Positions 16,842-26,465 of a stretch of 64,000 nucleotides of DNA are shown here, in pieces (position 1 is the first letter of the stretch; each line of letters starts with the position of its first letter). The notes beneath the pieces are model-generated. The model did no database searches. It was not told the origin of the DNA and saw only the letters and a list, made by a program, of their open reading frames with translations. The DNA is taken from contig NZ_CP159805.1 of the NCBI RefSeq assembly GCF_048087625.1, positions 558,001 to 622,000 on the forward strand, written 5' to 3'. The DNA comes from Pseudothioglobus sp905182815 (GTDB lineage Bacteria > Pseudomonadota > Gammaproteobacteria > PS1 > Pseudothioglobaceae). The position numbers and the translations under genes are program-made.

Positions 16842-16855
16842 AATTGGGGATGAGC

Positions 16856-17899
16856 TTACTTTAATTTATGAGGAATAATAAAATTTGTATGAAAATGCTT
16901 CCATTCATAGCGCTCAGGATAATGACGTCTATAATCTTCAAACTTTGAACTGTCTTTGAGAGCTTCATGGTCATCAAAGAATGAGTATATTGAGTTGAGT
17001 GTTTCATGAAGAGAGCTTTCATTAATGGGCCTTATTTGAGGGTTAATCAGTGACTCAATTTCTTTATTAAATGGAGCTTTTGTAAAGCTACATAGCTCTT
17101 TATAAATCATAAAACTACCCATAAATTTTGCATCTATTGAGTGCCCTGCAATGTGAGGTGTCGCCCAGTATGCGTTACTTTGTAGTTTATTATTAATATT
17201 GGGCTCGTTTTCCCAGCAGTCTATTATATTTTCTTTTGTTTTGGTCTTTTCCCATAGACTTTCATCGACTATGCCTCCTCGAGCTGCATTGATTAATATC
17301 GTATCTTCTTTAATGAGGTTAAAGTTTTGACTTCCAAGAAGGTTGAAAGTAGGGTGGGCGCCAGAGAATGTTAGAGGCGTATGGAAAGTTACAATATCAG
17401 CACTGAGGGCTATATCAAGATTAACAAATTTATCTTTCCCTTCACTGGCCTCACGAATAGGATCATTAAGAAGAGTCGTTATCCCAAGTTGTTTTGCTTT
17501 AAAGTCTAACCTAGAACCAACATTCCCAACACCAATTATTCCAAGCGTTTTAGTTGATAAATCAAAGTTATGATCATTCGCTAGATTGGAAAGAGCACTA
17601 ATGACATACTCAGTTACTGCATTGGCATTACAGCCCTGGGCAGATACAAATGAAATAGCATTTTCTTTTAAATAATTTTCATCAACATGATCAAGCCCAG
17701 CTACTGTCGAGCCAACAAACCTGACTTTAGTTCCGTCAAGGAGCTGTTTGTTGACTTTGGTTCTTGATCTGACAATAAGTATCTCGCAATCTAATAAACT
17801 CTCTCGGGTAATTAGCCTACCTGGAAGGGTGGTAATTTCACCAAAACTAGAGAAGATTTCTTTATAACCCCATACTGCATCATCAATCATTAACTTCAT
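16856..17899 (-). CDS. pdxB: Erythronate-4-phosphate dehydrogenase
   Basis: 347 aa NAD-dependent enzyme of the DXP-dependent vitamin B6 (pyridoxal phosphate) pathway. The D-isomer hydroxyacid dehydrogenase pattern includes GIIGVGNVGSRL (NAD-binding), INAARGGIVDE (catalytic Arg region) and ATPHIAGHS (catalytic His). IDDAVWGYKEIFSSFGE at the N-terminus and the ATPHIAGHSIDAK context are characteristic of PdxB. It is slightly shorter than E. coli PdxB (378 aa) at the C-terminus. The start overlaps the ung stop by four bases. Confidence 0.92.
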   Translation of the reverse strand: MKLMIDDAVWGYKEIFSSFGEITTLPGRLITRESLLDCEILIVRSRTKVNKQLLDGTKVRFVGSTVAGLDHVDENYLKENAISFVSAQGCNANAVTEYVISALSNLANDHNFDLSTKTLGIIGVGNVGSRLDFKAKQLGITTLLNDPIREASEGKDKFVNLDIALSADIVTFHTPLTFSGAHPTFNLLGSQNFNLIKEDTILINAARGGIVDESLWEKTKTKENIIDCWENEPNINNKLQSNAYWATPHIAGHSIDAKFMGSFMIYKELCSFTKAPFNKEIESLINPQIRPINESSLHETLNSIYSFFDDHEALKDSSKFEDYRRHYPERYEWKHFHTNFIIPHKLK

Positions 17900-18567
17900 G
17901 GGCCAATACTCCAGTCAATGGCTTCTTGATTCGTTGATACAAGGTAATTATTCGTTTTAGAGAAATGCTTAGAGCCAAAGAAGCCTTTGTAAGCTGAAAA
18001 GGGAGAAGGGTGGGGGGCGCTAAGTATCAGATGTTTATTGCTGTCAATTAATTCAGATTTCTTGTTTGCATAAGCGCCCCATAAAATAAACACTAAATTT
18101 TTTTTATGACTACTTAAAATTTTAATGACTTGGTCTGTAAAGTTTTCCCAGCCCAGACTGGCATGAGAAGCAGGGCTATTTTTCTCGACTGTAAGAACAC
18201 TATTAAGAAGAAGTACGCCTTGGTTAGCCCACGAAACTAAATTTCCATGCTCAGGTTTACAGAAACTCACATCATCACTTTGAAGCTCCTTAAAGATATT
18301 TCTAAGTGACGGCGGAATAACAATACCTTTTGGAACTGAAAAGCTTAAGCCTTCTGCCTGACCTTCTCCATGATAAGGATCTTGTCCTAGTATGATTACT
18401 TTGGTTTTTTCAAAGCTTGAATACTCTAGTGCTTTGAACCAAGAGTCTTTGGGCGGGCAGATATTTAAATTCATTTTTGATTGAAGATAAGAATCTAAAG
18501 CTATGAAATATTGCTTTTCTTTTTCAGGATTTAAATAATCTGACCAGCCACTTTTAAAATGGGTCAT
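17896..18567 (-). CDS. ung: Uracil-DNA glycosylase (family 1)
   Basis: 223 aa DNA repair enzyme that removes uracil from DNA. The catalytic loop GQDPYHGEGQAEGLSFSV begins at residue 61, so Asp63 is the water-activating residue. The Leu-insertion motif HPSPFSAYKGFFGSKHFSK contains the second catalytic His. Length is standard. It is coupled to pdxB by a four-base overlap and is divergent from tpm across 50 bases. Confidence 0.97.
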   Translation of the reverse strand: MTHFKSGWSDYLNPEKEKQYFIALDSYLQSKMNLNICPPKDSWFKALEYSSFEKTKVIILGQDPYHGEGQAEGLSFSVPKGIVIPPSLRNIFKELQSDDVSFCKPEHGNLVSWANQGVLLLNSVLTVEKNSPASHASLGWENFTDQVIKILSSHKKNLVFILWGAYANKKSELIDSNKHLILSAPHPSPFSAYKGFFGSKHFSKTNNYLVSTNQEAIDWSIGP

Positions 18568-18617
18568 AATGTTTGATGATTAACTAATATGACTCTCTAT
18601 TATATCAAGGAATAAAT

Positions 18618-19274
18618 ATGACAGACTGGCACAGTAGATGGGAGAGCAATAAAATCGGTTGGCATGCAGACCAAGTTAACCAGAATTTGATTGATTATTT
18701 TTCAAAGCTCAACTTAGTTGATGGTGATAAGATTTTTGTGCCACTTTGTGGTAAGAGTGTTGACATGATCTATCTATTAAAAAGAGGCCTTAAAGTTGTT
18801 GGTATAGAGATGAGTGAGATTGCTATTGAGCAGTTTTTTAGTGAGAATAAATTAGAATATTCTGTTTCCAAAGTTGATGATTTAATGCTTTATGAGGGTG
18901 ATGGAATTCAAATATTCTGTGGTGACTTCTTCACGTTAAAAGCAAACCACTTAGTTGACGTTAAAGCAGTTTATGATCGTGCATCACTTATTGCCTTAGA
19001 TAAGGCGTTAAGACAGAAATATGTTAATCATTTAAATGATATAATATTAAAAGATGTCAGGGTGTTATTGTTAACTTTAAACTATCCTCAACATCAATGG
19101 GTTGGCCCGCCTTATGCTGTAAGTAAGTTGGAGGTTGACTCACTTTATGGTGGTTCGTTTCAATGTCAAGAACTTCAAAATATTAGTGATATTGAAAATG
19201 AGCCAATGTTCCTACTTCAAGGAGTAGATTTTGTTGAAAAAGCAGTATATTGTCTGCAAAAAGTGAGAATGTAA
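18618..19274 (+). CDS. tpm: Thiopurine S-methyltransferase family protein
   Basis: 218 aa SAM-dependent methyltransferase. It begins WHSRWESNKIGWH and carries FVPLCGKSVDMIYL (SAM-binding) and AVYDRASLIAL, all hallmarks of bacterial TPMT, which methylates thiols and in some bacteria selenium or tellurium compounds. The stop codon shares two bases with the next start (TAATG), indicating translational coupling to the cold shock protein. Confidence 0.93.
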   Translation: MTDWHSRWESNKIGWHADQVNQNLIDYFSKLNLVDGDKIFVPLCGKSVDMIYLLKRGLKVVGIEMSEIAIEQFFSENKLEYSVSKVDDLMLYEGDGIQIFCGDFFTLKANHLVDVKAVYDRASLIALDKALRQKYVNHLNDIILKDVRVLLLTLNYPQHQWVGPPYAVSKLEVDSLYGGSFQCQELQNISDIENEPMFLLQGVDFVEKAVYCLQKVRM

Positions 19275-19579
19275 TGGCTAAAAAAATGACGGGCATAGTC
19301 GCCCAATTTGGTACAAAAGGTTATGGATTTATTACGGGAGATGACAATGAAAAGTATTTCGTTCACCAGAAAAATGTTTTTAATAAATCACGTTTAAGAA
19401 TTGATACTAGGGTTAAATTTAAAGTTGAAAACTCTGATAAAGGTTTAGTTGCTATTGATGTTAAGTTAGAGAAGGTTGTTGAAGAGTCAGAACCTTTAAC
19501 TGACAATGATATTAAAGCAATGTTTGGTGTCTTATTGGTTTTTCAGTTGATTATTGCTTATTTTGTTTTTATTGCTTAA
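19274..19579 (+). CDS. Cold shock domain protein with C-terminal membrane helix
   Basis: 101 aa from the ATG at 19274, which overlaps the tpm stop. A start at 19250 is less likely. Residues 4-70 form a cold shock domain with RNP1-like GYGFITG and RNP2-like YFVHQKN. A short acidic linker and one hydrophobic helix at the extreme C-terminus (about 82-101) follow, giving a tail-anchored design. Related proteins often fuse a cold shock domain to a DUF1294 membrane domain. Here only one helix remains. Presumably an RNA- or ssDNA-binding protein held at the membrane. Confidence 0.82.
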   Translation: MAKKMTGIVAQFGTKGYGFITGDDNEKYFVHQKNVFNKSRLRIDTRVKFKVENSDKGLVAIDVKLEKVVEESEPLTDNDIKAMFGVLLVFQLIIAYFVFIA

Positions 19580-20188
19580 ATGAAAAAACTGTTTGTCCTA
19601 AGTTTGTTAGTTGTAATTTCTGTTTCTGGGTGTTTTTCAACGCCTGCTAGAGAAGTTACTAACATCTGTAATTTGCTTGATGAGAAGGTGAGTTGGTATC
19701 GAGCAGCTAAGCTCAGTGAGGAGAAATGGAAAGTGCCGATGCATTTGCAGATGGCAATCATTCATCAAGAGTCTCGCTTTGCTTCAAAAGCAAAACCACC
19801 ACGAAATAAAATTTTTGGAATCATACCTGGCGCAAGGCCAACAGATTCATTTGGCTATACCCAAGCTAAAAAAGCGACTTGGGACTGGTATCAACTTAAA
19901 ACTGGCAACAAGACTGCTAAAAGAGATGATTTTGCTGATGCGATTGATTTTGTTGGCTGGTATGCTAACCAGTCTTCATTACGCTCTAAGATTAGTAAAA
20001 CAGATGCATATCGCCAGTATCTTGCATATCACGAGGGACATGGTGGCTTTAATAAGAAAAGCTATGAAAGTAAAGCTTGGCTGATTGATATCGCAAAAAA
20101 AGTTGAAAGTAAATCTAACACCTACAAGACTCAGCTCTCCCAGTGCAGAGATGAGCTCGATAGTAATAGAATATGGACGCTTTTCTAG
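19580..20188 (+). CDS. Lipoprotein with lytic transglycosylase (SLT) domain
   Basis: 202 aa. A lipoprotein signal peptide with lipobox VSGC puts Cys18 at the mature N-terminus. Residues about 50-170 are SLT-like: MAIIHQESRF holds the putative catalytic Glu64, followed by SFGYTQAKKATWDWY and YLAYHEGHGG. It should cleave peptidoglycan glycan strands from the periplasmic side of an envelope membrane. It follows the cold shock gene directly and probably shares its transcript. Confidence 0.87.
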   Translation: MKKLFVLSLLVVISVSGCFSTPAREVTNICNLLDEKVSWYRAAKLSEEKWKVPMHLQMAIIHQESRFASKAKPPRNKIFGIIPGARPTDSFGYTQAKKATWDWYQLKTGNKTAKRDDFADAIDFVGWYANQSSLRSKISKTDAYRQYLAYHEGHGGFNKKSYESKAWLIDIAKKVESKSNTYKTQLSQCRDELDSNRIWTLF

Positions 20189-20299
20189 ATCACATTGCTA
20201 AGGCGGCTTAATACATTAAAATCCCCACCGCTACTTAATCTCATAGAAGAGATTTATCAGACGCACTAGATCGAATAAAAGACAATGAAAGTTAGTTTA

Positions 20300-22015
20300 T
20301 TAAAGTTGCTGCTGGTTAAGCTTTGCATATTCCCCAGAGGCCTTAATGAGCTCTTTATGAGAGCCTTCCTCAATAATTTCACCCTCCTTTAAAACGATAA
20401 TACGATCTGCATTTTGAATTGTGCTTAATCGATGAGCAATAATGATTGTGGTTCGTCCTTTCTGCATTTTAGTGATTGCTGACTGAACAAGTTTTTCAGT
20501 TGCAGAGTCGAGCGCTGAGGTTGCCTCATCAAGAATTAAAATAGCACTGTCTTTTGCAATTGCCCTAGCAATGGAAAGCCTTTGGCGCTGACCACCTGAT
20601 AAGGTTACGCCGTCTTCACCTATGTCAGAGTCAAATTTATTAACTAGTTTTTCAATGAACTCAATTGAATTGGATACGTTTGCTGCATTAATAATTGAAT
20701 CCATAGACATCTTATCTTTCTGTCCAAAGGCGATATTACCACTAATAGTGTCATTAAATAGTCGTACATTCTGATCGACAAAAGAAAAGTTTGATCTATA
20801 TGACTCTAAATCGAAGCTATTAATATCTTCATTATTTATAGCAATTTTGCCTTTGGTTGGGCTATAAAAGCGAGTTAATAGATTAACCAAAGTTGTCTTT
20901 CCACTTCCTGTGGAGCCAACGAGTGCAACTGTCTCACCTTGCTTAATACTTAAAGTGATATTTTTCAATGAGGGTTTATTGTTGTCATAAGAGAAACTTA
21001 CATTATCAAAATAAATATCTCCAGTTGTTTGATCCATTTTTTTATTACCAATATTAGCTTCAGGTTTTTCATCAATTAAATTAAAAACACTAACTCCAGC
21101 TATAATTGCTTGTTGTAAAGGTTTGTTAATATTTATAAGTGTCTTGGCAGGTTTAATTAGCATACCCATTGCAGTAAAGTAAGCTAAAAAATCACCTGCA
21201 CTCATGATTAGGTAAGTGGATGATAAATAAACAACACAGCCTAAAGCTAGTCCAATTAAAGCGTTTACTATCGAAGTATTAAGACCGCTTGCCATATCAA
21301 CTTTAAATCTTTGCTGGCGAATCGTATTAATAATATTAAAAAAATTGTTTTGCTCACTTGCTTGGGCGTTATATATTTTGATTAGATCATTTCCTGAGAT
21401 ATTTTCATCAAGAAGATGTGTCATTTTGCCCATTGATTCTTGAACTTTTTTTGAACCTTTTCTGATTCTAGCGGTAGATAGCTTTACTGCAAAATATACA
21501 AGCGGAAGAAGGATTAAAAGAATAAGGCTTAGTAGAGAATTTTTATAGAATAGATAAGCTGTTAATATTACAACAGTAAATGAAGACTTTATAAATTCTA
21601 GCCAAATAGTTGATGCTGCAGCAGAGATTTGCTCAACATCAAAGGTTAACTTAGAAAGTGTCTCTCCAGTTGTATTGTTATCAAAGTAAGACTTTGGAAG
21701 TTTAAGAAGTTTTTCAAACATATTAACTCTCAGGTCTAATATTACTTTGTTAGAAATCCAAGAGCTTGCGCTAATTGATATCAAGGCAAATATAGAGCTA
21801 GTTGCTATAACAGTGAATAGAATTAATGAGTATGAAAACGCAGCATCACTCGAACGATTAGAAGAGAATAATGTATCAACTATTTGGCCAGTAATCTCAG
21901 GTATTGAAGTCTCCAATACCGTAGCAAAAACCATCATTATTGAAGTAAAGATAAGTTTTCCAATGTGATCTTTTAAATATGGAAACAGTCTCTTTACAAA
22001 TTGTCTATAACCCAT
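20300..22015 (-). CDS. MsbA-like ABC exporter (fused permease-ATPase)
   Basis: 571 aa half-transporter. The N-terminal six-helix exporter domain spans about residues 15-310. The ATPase domain has Walker A GSTGSGKTT, signature LSGGQRQRLSIARA, Walker B ILILDEATSALD and H-loop IIIAHRLST. Size and organisation match lipid A flippase MsbA, and the N-terminal FPYLKDH is MsbA-like. LpxK, its usual neighbour, is absent, so a different lipid or drug substrate is possible. It is divergent from pyrG. Confidence 0.85.
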   Translation of the reverse strand: MGYRQFVKRLFPYLKDHIGKLIFTSIMMVFATVLETSIPEITGQIVDTLFSSNRSSDAAFSYSLILFTVIATSSIFALISISASSWISNKVILDLRVNMFEKLLKLPKSYFDNNTTGETLSKLTFDVEQISAAASTIWLEFIKSSFTVVILTAYLFYKNSLLSLILLILLPLVYFAVKLSTARIRKGSKKVQESMGKMTHLLDENISGNDLIKIYNAQASEQNNFFNIINTIRQQRFKVDMASGLNTSIVNALIGLALGCVVYLSSTYLIMSAGDFLAYFTAMGMLIKPAKTLININKPLQQAIIAGVSVFNLIDEKPEANIGNKKMDQTTGDIYFDNVSFSYDNNKPSLKNITLSIKQGETVALVGSTGSGKTTLVNLLTRFYSPTKGKIAINNEDINSFDLESYRSNFSFVDQNVRLFNDTISGNIAFGQKDKMSMDSIINAANVSNSIEFIEKLVNKFDSDIGEDGVTLSGGQRQRLSIARAIAKDSAILILDEATSALDSATEKLVQSAITKMQKGRTTIIIAHRLSTIQNADRIIVLKEGEIIEEGSHKELIKASGEYAKLNQQQL

Positions 22016-22094
22016 CGTGATTTGTTTGTTTGGATGTGACCATATTCTACCTAATTTTGTGTATCATAACTATTTCAAACTTTGTTAGTTTTAC

Positions 22095-23729
22095 ATGACA
22101 AAATACATCTTTATAACTGGTGGTGTTGTGTCTTCTTTAGGTAAGGGGATAGCTTCAGCATCTTTGGCTTCAATTCTAGAAACTCGAGGCCTCAACGTTA
22201 CCCTTCTTAAATTAGACCCTTATATAAATGTTGATCCTGGAACAATGAGTCCATTTCAGCATGGTGAGGTTTTTGTTACCAATGATGGCGCTGAAACTGA
22301 TCTAGACCTAGGTCACTATGAGCGATTTGTTCGAACTCAACTTGGGAAAAAGAATAACTTTACAGCTGGAAGAGTTTATCAAAATGTTATAGAGCGAGAG
22401 AGAAGAGGTGATTATCTTGGCGCAACGGTTCAAATCATTCCTCATATTACTGATGAAATAAAAAAATTAATGAAGGAAGGTGTTGAAGATGCAGATGTAG
22501 CCCTTGTAGAAATTGGCGGTACGGCAGGCGATATTGAGTCTCTTCCATTTTTAGAAGCAATTCGGCAGATGAGCTTAGAACTTGGTCGTGAGAATACCTT
22601 ATTCATCCATTTAACGCTTCTTCCTTATATTAAAGTAGCAGGTGAGCTAAAGACTAAACCAACTCAGCACTCTGTAAAAGAGCTTCGTGGGATTGGAATA
22701 CAACCAGACATCCTTATTTGTAGATCAGAATACCCACTTGAAGATTCAGATCGTAAAAAAATTGCCTTATTTACAAATGTTGCTGAAAATTCAGTTTTCA
22801 TGTCTTTGGATAAAGACACCATTTATAAGGTTCCTGAAGACCTTCATGAGCAGGGTCTTGATGACGTTGTTGTATCAAAATTAGGACTTAAATGTGGTCC
22901 AGCAGATTTATCAGAATGGAAGAATGTTGTTTCTAGACTAGAAAGACCTAACCATAGTGTTGATGTTGCGATGGTTGGAAAATACATGGATTTAACAGAG
23001 TCTTATAAATCGCTTTCAGAAGCGCTAATTCATGCTGGAGTCCATACCCAAACCAAAGTAAATATTCATTATTTTGATTCTGAAGAGATCGAAAAAAATG
23101 GTGCTGGCGCCTTAAGTAAAATGAGCGCAGTATTGGTGCCTGGTGGCTTTGGATTACGCGGTATAGAAGGAAAGATTAAAGCAGTTCAATTTGCTCGTGA
23201 AAATAATATTCCTTTCTTAGGAATTTGCTTAGGCCTGCAAGTTGCTGTAATTGAGTTTGCTAGAAATATGGCACAAATGGACGGAGCAAATAGTACAGAA
23301 TTTGATGAAAACACAGATTATCCTGTTATAGGACTTATTACTGAGTGGCAAGATGAAAATGGAGAAACTCAAAAACGTGATTCAGAGTCACACTTAGGCG
23401 GAACTATGAGGCTCGGTGGTCAAGAGTGTGAGCTAGTAAAGGGTACTCATTCTCAAAAAATTTATGGTTCAGATAAGGTAGTTGAAAGGCATCGCCATAG
23501 ATACGAAGTTAATAATAACCTTATCTCTAAAGTTGAAGAGGCTGGCCTTAAAATTTCAGGAAGGTCTTCTGATGGCCTGTTAGTTGAAATGGTTGAAATT
23601 AAAGACCATCCTTGGTTTGTTGCTTGTCAGTTTCATCCAGAATTTACTTCTACGCCAAGAGACGGCCATCCTTTATTTGAAAGTTTTATCAAGGCAGCAA
23701 AGCAAGCTCATAATCTAATACTCTCTTAA
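22095..23729 (+). CDS. pyrG: CTP synthase
   Basis: 544 aa, standard length. It converts UTP to CTP with glutamine. The synthetase domain begins KYIFITGGVVSSLGKGIASAS. The glutamine amidotransferase domain has FLGICLGLQ with the nucleophilic Cys, and CQFHPEF for the His-Glu pair. Usually followed by kdsA or eno; here an FAD oxidase gene follows. Single gene with an 80-base divergent region upstream. Confidence 0.98.
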   Translation: MTKYIFITGGVVSSLGKGIASASLASILETRGLNVTLLKLDPYINVDPGTMSPFQHGEVFVTNDGAETDLDLGHYERFVRTQLGKKNNFTAGRVYQNVIERERRGDYLGATVQIIPHITDEIKKLMKEGVEDADVALVEIGGTAGDIESLPFLEAIRQMSLELGRENTLFIHLTLLPYIKVAGELKTKPTQHSVKELRGIGIQPDILICRSEYPLEDSDRKKIALFTNVAENSVFMSLDKDTIYKVPEDLHEQGLDDVVVSKLGLKCGPADLSEWKNVVSRLERPNHSVDVAMVGKYMDLTESYKSLSEALIHAGVHTQTKVNIHYFDSEEIEKNGAGALSKMSAVLVPGGFGLRGIEGKIKAVQFARENNIPFLGICLGLQVAVIEFARNMAQMDGANSTEFDENTDYPVIGLITEWQDENGETQKRDSESHLGGTMRLGGQECELVKGTHSQKIYGSDKVVERHRHRYEVNNNLISKVEEAGLKISGRSSDGLLVEMVEIKDHPWFVACQFHPEFTSTPRDGHPLFESFIKAAKQAHNLILS

Positions 23730-23776
23730 GTTTTATTTGTATTAAACATTGTTAATCGTTATTAAAATCTTGTCCA

Positions 23777-25015
23777 ATGCTAAAAACTGATGTAGTTATT
23801 TTGGGTGGAGGAGTAATAGGCTTATCCATTGCCCTAAAGATGCTAAATGCTGGTAGAGAGGTAATTCTTTTAGATCCTGAAGAGCCAGGAACTGGAACCT
23901 CGTACGGTAACGCTGGAACAATAGCTGAATATGCGGTTCTACCCATTGGCTCTCCTGAAATTATAAAAAAAATACCATCTTTATTGTTTAATAAAAATAG
24001 CCCTATTTCTATAAAGCGCTCTGAAATTCTCTCATTAGCACCATGGCTGATTAGATTTTTGTACCAATCCATGCCCAAGCAAGCTGCTAAAAACGCCCAG
24101 GCAATTACAGATCTTTTAGCAAATTCACGACTTCGTTGGGAAGAGCTTGCAGATCAGATAAATGGCAAATCTTTATTAAATAGGAATGGTAATATCTACT
24201 TATATAAAACAGATTCTTCCTATGAATCTGGCTTGAAGGATATTAATAATCGGAAGAAGTATGGTTTAAATGCCGAAATGTTAAACCCATCAGAACTTAA
24301 TAAGCTAGAGCCAAATTTGAATTTTTCTGAGGGCGGCGCATCTTATTTCCCAGATGGATCTTATATGAGCGATCCTGGAAAAATGACAAAACTATTATTA
24401 GATGCAAGTGTTAAAAAAGGATGTCAGGTTATTAAGAAAGCAGCCAATGGAATTGAGAGGACTAGTGAAGGGGTTAAGGTAACTTTAGCAGATAAATCAG
24501 AAGTTATATCCAAACATCTAGTCATAGCGGCTGGTGCATACTCCAAGAAATTTGCAAAACAGGTTGGGGACAATATTCCTTTAGATGCTGAGCGTGGATA
24601 TCATGTTGAATATGACATGAAAGATCCATTATTAAATAGACCTTGTTGCTCTGCAGAGAGTGGTTTTTATATGTCTCCAATGACTGGAAGATTAAGAGTT
24701 GTTGGTACTGTTGAGCTTGGAGGGCTCAGTCCAGAAATCTCTAGGCATAGAGTAAACCACTTAGAAAAAGGAGCTTTAAGTTTTTTTCCAGACTTAGGAA
24801 AACCAAGTAGGGAATGGCTGGGTTTTCGTCCATCAATTCCAGATAGTAAACCAGTTATTTCTCAATCTAGTAAAGGTAATGATATTATTTATGCCTTTGG
24901 ACATGGTCATATTGGGCTAACTTTGGCGCCAGTTACCGCAGAAATTGTTGAGTCGATTATTACCAAGTCTAAGCCCCCAATTCCAATTTCTGAATTCTCA
25001 GTCAAAAGGTTCTAA
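23777..25015 (+). CDS. DadA-like FAD-dependent D-amino acid dehydrogenase/oxidase
   Basis: 412 aa. The FAD-binding Rossmann motif is VVILGGGVIGLSIA (residues 5-18), followed by YGNAGTIAEYAVLPIGSPE, typical of the DadA group. C-terminal FGHGHIGLTLAP is the second FAD contact. It should oxidise an amino or imino acid, feeding electrons to the respiratory chain at the inner face of the membrane. Substrate not predictable. It lies 47 bases after pyrG and is convergent with der. Confidence 0.85.
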   Translation: MLKTDVVILGGGVIGLSIALKMLNAGREVILLDPEEPGTGTSYGNAGTIAEYAVLPIGSPEIIKKIPSLLFNKNSPISIKRSEILSLAPWLIRFLYQSMPKQAAKNAQAITDLLANSRLRWEELADQINGKSLLNRNGNIYLYKTDSSYESGLKDINNRKKYGLNAEMLNPSELNKLEPNLNFSEGGASYFPDGSYMSDPGKMTKLLLDASVKKGCQVIKKAANGIERTSEGVKVTLADKSEVISKHLVIAAGAYSKKFAKQVGDNIPLDAERGYHVEYDMKDPLLNRPCCSAESGFYMSPMTGRLRVVGTVELGGLSPEISRHRVNHLEKGALSFFPDLGKPSREWLGFRPSIPDSKPVISQSSKGNDIIYAFGHGHIGLTLAPVTAEIVESIITKSKPPIPISEFSVKRF

Positions 25016-25053
25016 TAATAATCACACCTTTAACTTTGTTACATTTCAAGTTT

Positions 25054-26445
25054 TTATTTCTTTTTTACGAATCTCATTAGGCGTTTCTTTTTTTGGACTT
25101 GTCGGGCTGAAAGAATATTCTTCCTATCTTTAAATGGATTTTCACCACTCTTATACTGGATTTTTACAGGTGTATTTGTAAGCTTTAAAGATGTAATAAA
25201 GAAATTCTTTAAAAAACGTTCATAGCTACTTGGAACGCTATCAACATGATTCCCATGAAAGGTAAAAGTTGGTGGAAAAACATCTGATTGATTTACAAAC
25301 TTTAATCTAAGTCGTCTGCCAGCAACAGGAGGAGGAGAGTGGGCTTTATTAGCCTGTTCTAGAATTCTATTAAGTTGTGAAGTTGGGTGTCTGCCTCCAG
25401 CATGCTCAAAAGATCTTTTAATGGGTCCAAATAATTTTCCAACACCAGATCCATGAAGGGCTGATATATAATGAACTGAGGCATAATTTATAAATGAAAG
25501 CTTTATATCAAGTTTTCTTTTTACTTCACTTTTTTGATAATCATCCAAACCATCCCATTTATTAATTACTATTAAAAGTGCACGACCTTTGTCGGCTATC
25601 ATTCCTAAAAGAGTAGCATCTTGTTCAGTCACGCCTTCGTGTGCATCTAAAACTAGAACCACAACATGTGAATCTTCAATTGCATCTTTAGCTTTAATAA
25701 TACTAAAAATTTCAACTTTATGGCTGACACTTCTTTTGCGCCTTATTCCAGCTGTATCAATTAAGGTGTACTGCTGACCTTCTCGCTCAAAAGGGATAAA
25801 AATCGAGTCACGAGTTGTTCCAGGAAGGTCAACCGCCATAACCCTTTCTTCACCCAATATACGGTTTATGAGTGTTGATTTACCAACATTAGGTCTGCCC
25901 AAAACAGCTACTGCAATTCCCTTAACTTCTGGGATTATGTCTTCTGTTGCAGCGGGAAGAAGAGGAATTGTTTTTTCAATGAGATCTGGAATTCCTTGAT
26001 TATGCTCAGCTGATATAAGGCAAGGATCCCCTAGTCCGAGTTCATAAAATTCTGCAGCTGAACTTTTATTTAACCCTTCGGCCTTATTGCATACTAAGAT
26101 AATGTTTTTTCGGAGTTTTCTCAGCTGAGAAGCAATATCTAGATCAAGAGAAGTAACACCATCTTTATTGCTGACAATAAAATAGATTACATCTGACTCA
26201 TTAAGTGCATTGAGTACTTGAGCATGTATCCCAGAATCAATAATTGATTCTTCGTGTGTCATACCGCCAGTATCAACAATTGTGCAATGAATGTCATCTT
26301 CAAGCTCGATATTCACGTATTGACGATCACGCGTTAGACCTTCAAAATCAGAAACAAGCGCCTGACGAGACTTGCTAAGACGATTAAATAGTGTCGACTT
26401 GCCTACATTAGGCCTGCCAACCAATGAGATGATGGGGTAGCTCAC
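25054..26445 (-). CDS. der: Ribosome biogenesis GTPase Der (EngA)
   Basis: 463 aa with two tandem GTPase domains. G1 motifs are GRPNVGKSTLFNRL (residues 7-20) and GRPNVGKSTLINRI (about 187-200). DTGGM and DTAGI are the G3 motifs, and NKAEG and NKWDG the G4 motifs. A C-terminal KH-like domain ends in a Lys/Arg-rich tail. Needed for 50S subunit assembly. It follows yfgM by 20 bases; bamB, which lies between these genes in E. coli, is missing here. Confidence 0.97.
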   Translation of the reverse strand: MSYPIISLVGRPNVGKSTLFNRLSKSRQALVSDFEGLTRDRQYVNIELEDDIHCTIVDTGGMTHEESIIDSGIHAQVLNALNESDVIYFIVSNKDGVTSLDLDIASQLRKLRKNIILVCNKAEGLNKSSAAEFYELGLGDPCLISAEHNQGIPDLIEKTIPLLPAATEDIIPEVKGIAVAVLGRPNVGKSTLINRILGEERVMAVDLPGTTRDSIFIPFEREGQQYTLIDTAGIRRKRSVSHKVEIFSIIKAKDAIEDSHVVVLVLDAHEGVTEQDATLLGMIADKGRALLIVINKWDGLDDYQKSEVKRKLDIKLSFINYASVHYISALHGSGVGKLFGPIKRSFEHAGGRHPTSQLNRILEQANKAHSPPPVAGRRLRLKFVNQSDVFPPTFTFHGNHVDSVPSSYERFLKNFFITSLKLTNTPVKIQYKSGENPFKDRKNILSARQVQKKKRLMRFVKKK

Positions 26446-26465
26446 AATTTTCTAAAAAATTTATA

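Noticed and set aside
20300..22015. Firm naming of the ABC exporter as msbA
   Set aside because: The fold and length fit, but lpxK and other lipid A genes are not adjacent and other exporters share the layout.
23752..24078. Minus-strand reading frame opposite the start of the DadA-like gene
   Set aside because: It is fully covered by a strong plus-strand gene with clear FAD motifs and has no family signature or ribosome site.
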